Source of the DNA: Planctomycetaceae bacterium
GTDB lineage: Bacteria > Planctomycetota > Planctomycetia > Planctomycetales > Planctomycetaceae
Assembly: GCA_027000105.1 (NCBI GenBank)
Contig: JALTOP010000292.1
Location: forward strand, 1 to 12,999
Length of the DNA stretch: 12,999 bases
Reading direction: 5' to 3'
In this document: one piece after another, positions 7,566 to 12,999 of the stretch
How positions within the stretch are numbered: the first letter of the stretch is position 1
Layout: the number at the start of each line of letters is the position of its first letter
Translations under genes and position numbers: made by a program
Notes under the pieces: model-generated
Database searches by the model: none
What the model saw: the letters and a program-made list of their open reading frames with translations, nothing else
Told to the model about the DNA's origin: nothing

Positions 7566-7608
7566 ATTTTCCGGAAAATGAGAAAAGAGGTGCGTTGCAA
7601 CGCCCTCT
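7566..7608 (-). promoter_or_regulatory. Palindrome plus terminator-like hairpin between ilvN and ilvC
   Basis: On the minus strand a hairpin forms from 7608 to 7586: AGAGG (7586-7590) pairs with CCTCT (7604-7608) and GCGT (7592-7595) with ACGC (7600-7603) around a TGCA loop, with one bulged base. It is followed on that strand by TTTCTCATTTTCC. Just downstream lies the perfect 14-bp palindrome ATTTTCCGGAAAAT (7566-7579), about 50 bases before the ilvC start. The hairpin could be a partial terminator or attenuator and the palindrome an operator controlling ilvC separately from ilvN. No branched-chain leader peptide is seen. Confidence 0.4.
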
Positions 7609-7663
7609 ACAATGGGAATGTCATCCGTCTCGGTTAGAGAGGATTGGAGAATCAACACAACTT

Positions 7664-8227
7664 TCAGGAGATCGCGTGCTCCGTCTTGAGGGGTTCTTTC
7701 GCCAACAAGGCGGGAGGCAATTCGATATTGTCACGTGTCAGGGCGATGCGCCCCGTTCGAACCAATTCGATAATGCCGAACGGTCTCATGATGTCGATAA
7801 ATGCGGTTATTTTCGATTCCCGCCCGGATATTTCGATCATAACCTGATCCGCCTGAACATCGACAATTTTGCCACGGAAGACCTCGACCATCTCCTTCAC
7901 GCGGGTCAAGTCGTCATTTTCCGTGCGAACTTTGACCAGCATCAGATCGCGCTCGACAAAACTTCGGTCTGAAAAATCGACAACCTGAACAACGGTGACA
8001 ATTTTTTCCAGTTGCTTACGCACCTGATCGAGAACACGGTCATCGCCTGCGACAACGAAAATCATCCGCGAAAAATCTGCGTTTTCGGTCTCGCCCACAG
8101 CCAGACTTTCGATATTGAAGGCACGGGAGGCAAGCATTCCGGAAATGTGTGCCAACACGCCCGGTTGGTTGACAACCAACGCCGAGATCAAATGTTTCAT
8201 GGGATTTTTTTCGCTTTTCAATGTCAT
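7664..8227 (-). CDS. ilvN: Acetolactate synthase small (regulatory) subunit
   Basis: The product of 187 residues (178 from the second methionine) is the regulatory partner of the acetohydroxyacid synthase large subunit and confers activation and valine feedback inhibition. The N-terminal ACT domain shows M-K-H-L-I-S-A-L-V-V-N-Q-P-G-V-L-A-H-I (10-28), then F-N-I-E-S-L-A-V-G-E-T-E. It is followed by a linking segment V-R-K-Q-L-E-K-I-V-T-V-V and a second ACT-like domain with E-R-D-L-M-L-V-K-V and the conserved end G-I-I-E-L-V-R-T-G-R-I-A. The ATG at 8227 has GAGG about 7 bases upstream; the ATG at 8200 fits the usual family start better but lacks a ribosome binding site. It is the upstream partner of ilvC. 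The catalytic subunit ilvB is absent from the window, unlike the common ilvBNC order. Confidence 0.95.
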   Translation of the reverse strand: MTLKSEKNPMKHLISALVVNQPGVLAHISGMLASRAFNIESLAVGETENADFSRMIFVVAGDDRVLDQVRKQLEKIVTVVQVVDFSDRSFVERDLMLVKVRTENDDLTRVKEMVEVFRGKIVDVQADQVMIEISGRESKITAFIDIMRPFGIIELVRTGRIALTRDNIELPPALLAKEPLKTEHAIS

Positions 8228-8937
8228 ACCATGCCTCGAATTTGTAGCCCGGTGTTAAAGTTCCGAATTCCGGTGGTAGTGGTACAAGCTCCGAATTGAT
8301 GCTGAACGTTACTCCGTGTTTTTCGCCTGCGAAATGCCTCAAAACGACACGCATCAACTACCGACTGTCAATCGTTGCCCGCAGCATTTGTTCCGCCTGA
8401 ACGGGTGTTGAAAAAGAGACCGTCGTCGCTCCGGTGCGACTGATCGCCCATTCCAACCAACTACCGCTTGTGAAACAGGACTGCACGTTGTACGACCGAA
8501 GGACACGACACAGACAGAAAAGGCTCAGTCTACCCGGAGCAGGTTTCATTCTCAACTCGATATCCACCAGCAAAGGGAGGAAAAGGGAGTTTTATGCGGT
8601 TTTCTTGCCAAAAAATGAATGGCTAACGCAATTGTGGACATCTGTTTGTCTATTTGGAGAATAGAAGAGAAAGCGGAGAGATTTTTCCAACCGGTCAGGA
8701 AGAACAGGCGTACTACTCGTAAAACGGGTCGATTCCCTTATCATAGGGGAAGATGTATCGGGAAAGGTGAGTCATAGAGGCAGGTAAGGATGCTTCTGGC
8801 AGGTGTGCGGATGGGGTCGTTGTGGTCGTTCCCGATTTGTCTGCCGTTTTGGAGGCTCTGATTCGGTTTGGGGCGTCTGGTTTATTGAGATGTTTGTTTA
8901 TTGAGATGTTTGGTTTATCGTCTACGAAAGATGGCTT
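8228..8937. other. 710-bp divergent spacer between ilvN and the ABC cluster
   Basis: No recognisable gene. A minus-strand frame at 8573-8358 (71 codons, ending A-T-I-D-S-R) lies upstream of ilvN but resembles no family I know. A weak hairpin, GTCGC 8425-8429 / GCGAC 8436-8440, is followed on the minus strand by GACGGTCTCTTTTTC and could be a terminator or attenuator before ilvN. The right end holds a 16-bp tandem duplication (8881-8912). Promoters for both directions must lie here or within the leaders, but none stands out. Confidence 0.5.
8881..8912. repeat. Perfect 16-bp tandem duplication
   Basis: The unit TTTATTGAGATGTTTG occurs at 8881-8896 and again immediately at 8897-8912, without mismatch. 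It ends 25 bases before the start of the ABC ATPase, so it lies in the promoter or 5' leader of that gene. A partial third copy (GTTTAT) follows. Confidence 0.9.
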
Positions 8938-9615
8938 ATGTCGCTGGAGTTGAAGAATATCAAGAAAAGTTATCGGGAGCCGGACGGCAATGTTCTGCCG
9001 ATTCTCGATATCGAGCATTTTCAGGTCGGGCAGGCAGAGCAGATTGCCTTGGTCGGTTCCAGCGGCGGGGGGAAGACGACGTTATTGAATGTGATCTCCG
9101 GCATTACGACGCCAGATTCCGGCCAGGTTTTCATCGACGGGGTTGAAATTACCCGGTTGCCCGAAGCGGGACGGGATCGATTTCGAGCCGAACGGATCGG
9201 TTTTGTTTTCCAGACCTTCAATTTGCTCGCGGCTTTTACCGCTTTGGAGAATGTCCTGCTGGGAATGAGTTTTTCCCGAGGCAAGGCCGATAAACAGCTA
9301 GCGAAAGATTTACTGGAAAAAATGGGATTGGGGAAGCGACTTTCGCATCGCCCTTCACAACTCTCTGTCGGAGAGCAGCAGCGTGTCGCGATTGCCCGTT
9401 CGCTTGCCAATCGTCCCAGTCTGCTCCTGGCGGACGAACCGACCGCAAGTGTCGACCCGGCCAATCAGGACACCATTTTGAAACTGATCCGGGATATGTG
9501 TCGGGAATTCGGTGTTTCCCTGTTGTTGGTGACACATGCGATGGAAATAGCCGAGCAATTTGATCGTGTCGCCTGTTTGAAAGATTTCAATGCGGTCCTC
9601 CAGACGACATCCTAG
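8938..9615 (+). CDS. LolD/MacB-type ABC transporter ATPase
   Basis: The 225-residue protein is a full ABC ATPase: Walker A G-S-S-G-G-G-K-T (40-47), Q-loop Q92 in F-V-F-Q-T-F-N-L-L, signature L-S-V-G-E-Q-Q-R (142-149), Walker B L-L-L-A-D-E-P-T (162-169), D-loop S-V-D-P and H-loop H200 in V-T-H-A-M. F-Q-x-F-N-L-L and S-x-G-E-x-Q-R-V-A-I-A-R are typical of the MacB/LolD/FtsE group, which works with FtsX-fold permeases; the next gene encodes such a permease. It lies in the cytoplasm on the membrane face and drives mechanotransmission or substrate extrusion. The ATG at 8938 has only a weak GAAAG upstream. A terminator-like hairpin follows the stop, so the permease may be partly uncoupled from it. 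The specific substrate is unknown. Confidence 0.92.
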   Translation: MSLELKNIKKSYREPDGNVLPILDIEHFQVGQAEQIALVGSSGGGKTTLLNVISGITTPDSGQVFIDGVEITRLPEAGRDRFRAERIGFVFQTFNLLAAFTALENVLLGMSFSRGKADKQLAKDLLEKMGLGKRLSHRPSQLSVGEQQRVAIARSLANRPSLLLADEPTASVDPANQDTILKLIRDMCREFGVSLLLVTHAMEIAEQFDRVACLKDFNAVLQTTS

Positions 9616-9643
9616 TTGGTTGGCCTCGGTATTAATAACGGTA

Positions 9644-9670
9644 AAAGTTTGCGCAGGGCTCGCAAATTTT
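9644..9670 (+). terminator. Intrinsic-terminator-like hairpin between ATPase and permease
   Basis: Arms AAAGTTTGCG (9644-9653) and CGCAAATTTT (9661-9670) pair over 10 bp with one G-T wobble and a 7-base loop. The 3' arm itself ends in TTTT. It lies 28 bases after the ATPase stop and about 100 bases before the permease start. It could reduce read-through inside the cluster. Confidence 0.5.
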
Positions 9671-9728
9671 CAGAAAAATATCAGTTTGGTTACGGCTATC
9701 AGAATGAACCAGCCGCGCTGGGTTTTAC

Positions 9729-9759
9729 GTGACCAGAGAAGCTTTGTGACCAGAAAAGC
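9729..9759. repeat. Imperfect 14-bp direct repeat before the permease start
   Basis: GTGACCAGAGAAGC (9729-9742) and GTGACCAGAAAAGC (9746-9759) differ at one base and are spaced 17 bases apart, close to two helical turns. The second copy ends 11 bases before the permease ATG at 9771, so it may overlap its ribosome binding region. It could be a tandem operator or a chance duplication. Confidence 0.6.
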
Positions 9760-9770
9760 AAGTTAATCTT

Positions 9771-11114
9771 ATGAGTTTAATCAGTATCGCTTTTAAGAGT
9801 ATTCGTCAAAGGGCGTTGGCTTCGACGTTGACGGCCTTCAGTGTGGCCCTTGGTACATCGCTGATGATCGCGGTTTTAATCGCCAATACGATTGTGACCC
9901 GAGCATTCGATCTTCAGGAATTCGGATACGATCTGGTGATCGGCCCCAAAGGAAGTGAACTCGAACTGGTTTTGAATACGGTCTACCGCATGGCTCCGCC
10001 GATCGAGAATCTCCCCTGGCGATATTACGAAGAAGTGAAGGCGGACAAGAACATTGCCGTCGCCATTCCTGTTGCTTTGGGGGATAGCAGTGAAATTGGC
10101 GGATTTCCGATTCTGGGGACTGTGGTTGAATACTTCTTCAACGAATACGCTCATGGCAAAAAATTTCAGATTGAAGGGGAGTGGCCCAGTCACAAGTGGG
10201 ACGCCGTGATCGGTTCTCATGTTGCAAGAGTCAATGGCTGGAAAGTGGGCGATCCCTTCCACATGGTTCACGCCGGACAGGCCGATCACGTTCATAAGGA
10301 GGAATTCACTATTGTCGGCATCCTCAAACCGACCGGCACGCCCAATGATCGAACCGTGTTTGTGAACCTCAACGGATTTTTCGCGATCGATGGACATGAA
10401 AAGCCGATCGATGAAGCCATCGCCCGGGAAGCCGAATTTTTCGGTGAAACTCCCGAGCAGGTCAGACAGTTTCACGCCAGGGAACTGGCCCAGTATCAGA
10501 AAGAGGTCGAGGAATACGGTCATGCCCACACGTTGCCCATGTTGCAAAAAGAAGTGACATCCATTTTGGTCAAAATGAAATTCGACCCGAAAAACCCGAC
10601 ACTCTCGCAATCCCGTGCGATCGGTTTTTCAGCCAGGCTAAAAGAAGGTTTCAAAGCGCAGGCGGTCAACCCGATTCGTCCGATGCAACGGTTGATGGAC
10701 AAACTGGTCGGAAACATTCGGATACTACTGATGTATTTGACCGGGTTGATTATCCTTGTTTCCGGTGTCGGAATTTTTGTCAGTATTTACAATTCGATGG
10801 CGGATCGCAAAAAGGAAATTGCGATTATGCGCGCCCTTGGGGCAGATCGCATGACTGTCTTTTCCATTATCCTTGCAGAATCAGTTGCTCTTTGTGTGAT
10901 CGGAGGCCTGGCGGGCATTGTCATGGGGCATGGGTTGATCATGCTCGCCGGTCCAGTCATCACCGCAAGAAGCGGTTTGCTGATCGACCCGTTCATTTTC
11001 GATCCGCAGGAATTGATAATCATCCCGGCGATGATTATCCTCGCTTCGTTCGTCGGTTTTATTCCCGGATTGACCGCTTACCGAACCGATGTGGCAGAAA
11101 ACCTCAGTTCGTAA
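9771..11114 (+). CDS. FtsX/MacB-fold ABC transporter permease
   Basis: The 447-residue protein has the four-helix MacB/FtsX layout: TM1 about 17-42, a large extracytoplasmic domain of about 270 residues, TM2 about 316-340, TM3 about 364-395 and TM4 about 414-434. The cytoplasmic loop R-K-K-E-I-A-I-M-R-A-L-G-A (346-358) is the conserved coupling element of this fold. The segment Y-D-L-V-I-G-P-K-G-S-E-L-E-L-V-L (53-68) and the block G-I-L-K-P-T-G-T-P-N-D-R-T-V-F-V (183-198) resemble a permease subfamily (Pseudomonas PA4065-like) whose genes are zinc-regulated in proteobacteria; this link is from memory. Several histidines occur in the periplasmic domain (H128, H164, H167, H173, H175, H209, H251, H253), which would fit metal contact but prove nothing. 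The ATG at 9771 lies after a direct repeat. It pairs with the ATPase ahead of it. Confidence 0.9.
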   Translation: MSLISIAFKSIRQRALASTLTAFSVALGTSLMIAVLIANTIVTRAFDLQEFGYDLVIGPKGSELELVLNTVYRMAPPIENLPWRYYEEVKADKNIAVAIPVALGDSSEIGGFPILGTVVEYFFNEYAHGKKFQIEGEWPSHKWDAVIGSHVARVNGWKVGDPFHMVHAGQADHVHKEEFTIVGILKPTGTPNDRTVFVNLNGFFAIDGHEKPIDEAIAREAEFFGETPEQVRQFHARELAQYQKEVEEYGHAHTLPMLQKEVTSILVKMKFDPKNPTLSQSRAIGFSARLKEGFKAQAVNPIRPMQRLMDKLVGNIRILLMYLTGLIILVSGVGIFVSIYNSMADRKKEIAIMRALGADRMTVFSIILAESVALCVIGGLAGIVMGHGLIMLAGPVITARSGLLIDPFIFDPQELIIIPAMIILASFVGFIPGLTAYRTDVAENLSS

Positions 11115-11147
11115 CAGCAGGCATTTCCGATCATCGTAACCTAAAGA

Positions 11148-11435
11148 ATGGCTCCCATGAATGTAACGGTTGAGTACAAGACGCAGGTCAAGGTTGCTGC
11201 AGGTGTTGCCTCGGAGCAGGTCGAATTGTCGGAGCCTTCATCGCTCAAGACCGTTATTCATCAACTGGCGGAAAAGCATGGCGACCCGTTGAAGAATATT
11301 CTGCTCGACTCAAATGGCAATTTGCAGCCGGCAATTCTTCTGTTTCTTGGAGATAGACAGCTTCGCTGGGACGAAAGTGTAAAACTGGGCGATGGCGATA
11401 CCTTGACGATCTTTACCCCCATCTCCGGAGGGTAA
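11148..11435 (+). CDS. MoaD/ThiS-family ubiquitin-like sulfur carrier
   Basis: The 95-residue product has the beta-grasp pattern and ends in the diagnostic Gly-Gly (F-T-P-I-S-G-G) just before TAA. S-L-K-T-V-I-H-Q-L-A-E-K-H-G forms the expected helix after the first strands, and the segment L-R-W-D-E-S-V-K-L-G-D-G-D-T-L-T-I-F matches the late strands of MoaD/ThiS. In such carriers the C-terminal glycine is adenylated by a ThiF/MoeB-type enzyme and turned into a thiocarboxylate that donates sulfur for molybdopterin, thiamine, cysteine or tungsten cofactor synthesis. No E1-like enzyme, MoaE or ThiG is present here, so the pathway is undetermined. ATG codons at 11148 and 11157 are both possible; neither has a clear ribosome binding site. 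It lies 33 bases after the permease and 88 bases before the next gene. Confidence 0.85.
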   Translation: MAPMNVTVEYKTQVKVAAGVASEQVELSEPSSLKTVIHQLAEKHGDPLKNILLDSNGNLQPAILLFLGDRQLRWDESVKLGDGDTLTIFTPISGG

Positions 11436-11463
11436 TGAAGGCATTGATCGATTCAAACCGTGG

Positions 11464-11488
11464 TGAAGGACGGGGCTCCCGTGCTTCA
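11464..11488. repeat. Hairpin in the spacer before the FadJ-like gene
   Basis: TGAAG (11464-11468) and ACGGG (11470-11474) pair with CCCGT (11478-11482) and CTTCA (11484-11488) around a 3-base GCT loop, with one G-G mismatch. No T-run follows, so it is unlikely to be an efficient terminator. It could stabilise mRNA ends or be a dispersed element. Confidence 0.5.
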
Positions 11489-11523
11489 GAGGCTTCTTCG
11501 ACAACTTGCAAAGGAACATGAAA

Positions 11524-12999
11524 ATGGCAGACTGGAAGCATTGGCACATTGAACGTAATGACAACGGTGTGGCTACGGTTTGGGTCGATGTACAACACCA
11601 GTCGCAAAATACATTTTCGGCCGCTGTCCTCGCCGAACTGTCGGAAGTGCTTGACGATTTGGAACAGGCAAATACCGACAAAGTGATTCTGTTTCGTTCC
11701 CGCAAGGAGAACAGTTTTTTTGCTGGAGCCGATGTCAAGGAATTCACCGGCATCGAAACAGCAAAACAGGCTGCTGAAGTTTCTGCCCAGGGCCAACAGA
11801 TTTTTGCAAGAGTTGAAGCTTTGGCACCCATCACCGTAGCGATCATCCGCGGGGCATGTATGGGAGGCGGTCTGGAGTTCGCTTTGGCATGCAATTACCG
11901 CCTGGCAACCAATGCGGCTGCCACACGTATCGGTTTGCCGGAAACCCAACTCGGAATTCTACCTGCCTGGGGAGGAACCCAGCGCCTCCCCCAAATTGTC
12001 GGACTACTCCAGGCGATCGGAATGATTCTGCAGGCCCAGAAATTGAACGCAGATAAAGCCGCCCGCATCGGGTTGGTCGATCGTGTTTTGGAGGATGGGG
12101 AACTGGAAGTTGGAATCGGGAAAGCTGTCGATGAATTGCTCGCCAGCGGTTCATTGAAAAAACCGCCGAGGAAACGAACGTGGGCCAAGTGGTTTGTCGA
12201 TCGAACAGCCATCGGGCGTTCGCTGGCAATTGGTGCGACCGAAAAGAAGATTGCCCCTCAACTCGGTCACTATCCGGCACTGGGAAAAGCATTACAGGCT
12301 ATCCGGCTTTCATTCGTTGACCGGAAAAAAGGCTACGAATTTGAACGCGAAGCGCTGGGCGAATTGATGCTCTCTCCAACGTGCAGGAACCTGGTGAGCC
12401 TGTTTCTCAATCAGGAACGAGCCCGTAATCCGCAAACGTGGGAGGTTCCCGAATCAGTCCGCGAGAAAAAAATTGAAACAATCGCCATTCTGGGAGGCGG
12501 AACAATGGGAGCAGGTATCGCTCAGCTTGCTGCCAAGCGTGGTTTGAAAGTCATTCTGAAAGAAATCAATGATGACTGCCTGAACGCGGCCCGCTCACGG
12601 ATTCAGAAATCAATGGATAAACTGTTGGCTCGGAAACGGATGAGCGAAGCGGATGTCCGTCGGCAGATGGACGCCATCGAATTCACAACCGAATGGTCAC
12701 CCATTTCCCGCGCAGAGGTTGTTGTCGAAGCCGTCCCTGAAACAATGGAATTGAAAAAAACAGTCTTTCGTGAACTGTCGAAACAGTGTGCCGCCGAGAC
12801 GGTTCTGGCGAGCAATACGTCTGCCCTGTCGGTCAGTGAAATCGCGGACGTTGTCGAAAATCCACAGCGGATGGCCGGACTGCATTTTTTCAATCCGGTG
12901 CACAGCATGGATTTGATTGAAGTGGTGCAGGCGAAACAGAGTTCTTCGGAAACGATGGGAAAGCTCGTCATGCTCTCCCGGCAGTTGGGAAAAACGCCG
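11524..12999 (+). CDS. Bifunctional enoyl-CoA hydratase / 3-hydroxyacyl-CoA dehydrogenase, 5' part
   Basis: The frame is open for 492 codons to the window edge, so the 3' end is missing. The FadJ/FadB-type enzyme hydrates enoyl-CoA and then oxidises 3-hydroxyacyl-CoA with NAD in fatty-acid beta-oxidation. The crotonase domain (1 to about 190) has F-A-G-A-D-V-K-E-F (66-74), G-A-C-M-G-G-G-L-E-F (110-119) with catalytic E118, and I-G-L-P-E-T-Q-L-G-I (136-145) with catalytic E140. The dehydrogenase domain starts near 318: G-G-G-T-M-G-A-G (324-331) binds NAD, S-N-T-S-A-L-S occurs mid-domain, and H454 and E466 form the catalytic pair in H-F-F-N-P-V and L-I-E-V-V, spaced 12 as in E. coli FadB. The ATG at 11524 is favoured because AAGGA (11511-11515) lies 8 bases upstream; the ATG at 11518 would be too close. 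FadJ versus FadB cannot be decided without the C-terminus. Confidence 0.94.
   Translation, partial: MADWKHWHIERNDNGVATVWVDVQHQSQNTFSAAVLAELSEVLDDLEQANTDKVILFRSRKENSFFAGADVKEFTGIETAKQAAEVSAQGQQIFARVEALAPITVAIIRGACMGGGLEFALACNYRLATNAAATRIGLPETQLGILPAWGGTQRLPQIVGLLQAIGMILQAQKLNADKAARIGLVDRVLEDGELEVGIGKAVDELLASGSLKKPPRKRTWAKWFVDRTAIGRSLAIGATEKKIAPQLGHYPALGKALQAIRLSFVDRKKGYEFEREALGELMLSPTCRNLVSLFLNQERARNPQTWEVPESVREKKIETIAILGGGTMGAGIAQLAAKRGLKVILKEINDDCLNAARSRIQKSMDKLLARKRMSEADVRRQMDAIEFTTEWSPISRAEVVVEAVPETMELKKTVFRELSKQCAAETVLASNTSALSVSEIADVVENPQRMAGLHFFNPVHSMDLIEVVQAKQSSSETMGKLVMLSRQLGKTP

Noticed and set aside
8040..8357. Minus-strand 105-codon frame overlapping the ilvN start
   Set aside because: Most of it overlaps ilvN in another frame; the non-overlapping start resembles no known protein and is probably just leader sequence.
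8358..8573. Minus-strand 71-codon frame upstream of ilvN as a small gene or leader peptide
   Set aside because: Not enriched in Leu, Val or Ile codons as an attenuator peptide would be, and no family resemblance.
8713..9018. Minus-strand 101-codon frame overlapping the ABC ATPase start
   Set aside because: Its first third is antisense to the conserved ATPase N-terminus and the rest is low-complexity Thr/Ser/Pro sequence.

Overview
The window reads as a chromosomal segment of a planctomycete (Planctomycetota, most likely a Planctomycetaceae relative such as the Gimesia/Rubinisphaera/Planctomicrobium group; genus is a guess). Supporting signs are a membrane-anchored Ser/Thr kinase with an extracytoplasmic tail, a decayed cadherin-like (tandem-95 type) repeat, a 53-residue basic ORF resembling small planctomycete proteins, large intergenic spaces and moderate GC. 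Nothing clearly marks a phage, plasmid, CRISPR array, tRNA or rRNA.

Layout. Positions 1-434 hold an Imm33/DUF2185-like protein that may begin outside the window. Positions 435-978 carry no intact gene: two adjacent hairpins (498-576), a remnant of a cadherin-like repeat (614-868) and a possible kinase promoter. A GTG-started Ser/Thr kinase follows (979-2616). Next is a small gene on the minus strand (2851-3012), divergent from a three-gene lipid-transport operon on the plus strand: MlaE-type permease (3265-4077), MlaF-type ATPase (4137-4931) and an MCE substrate-binding protein with a long helical tail (5002-6231). The leader before that operon contains five consecutive short inverted repeats.

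That operon converges on a minus-strand branched-chain amino acid pair, ilvN (8227-7664) then ilvC (7519-6515). An 11-bp-stem hairpin and a T9G9 homopolymer lie in the convergent space. A palindrome and a terminator-like hairpin lie between ilvN and ilvC. ilvB is not in view.

A 710-bp divergent spacer with a 16-bp tandem duplication leads to a plus-strand cluster: LolD/MacB-type ABC ATPase (8938-9615), FtsX-fold permease (9771-11114), an unaccompanied MoaD/ThiS-type sulfur carrier (11148-11435) and the first 492 codons of a FadJ/FadB-type enoyl-CoA hydratase/3-hydroxyacyl-CoA dehydrogenase (11524 to the window end). This last gene is open to the edge and has all catalytic residues expected in the visible part.

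Most of the window is conserved housekeeping and transport. I found no clear new defence or mobile system. The items most worth checking are the hairpin-rich mla leader, the ABC-permease/sulfur-carrier neighbourhood, the small minus-strand gene, and the small structured or repeated elements between genes.
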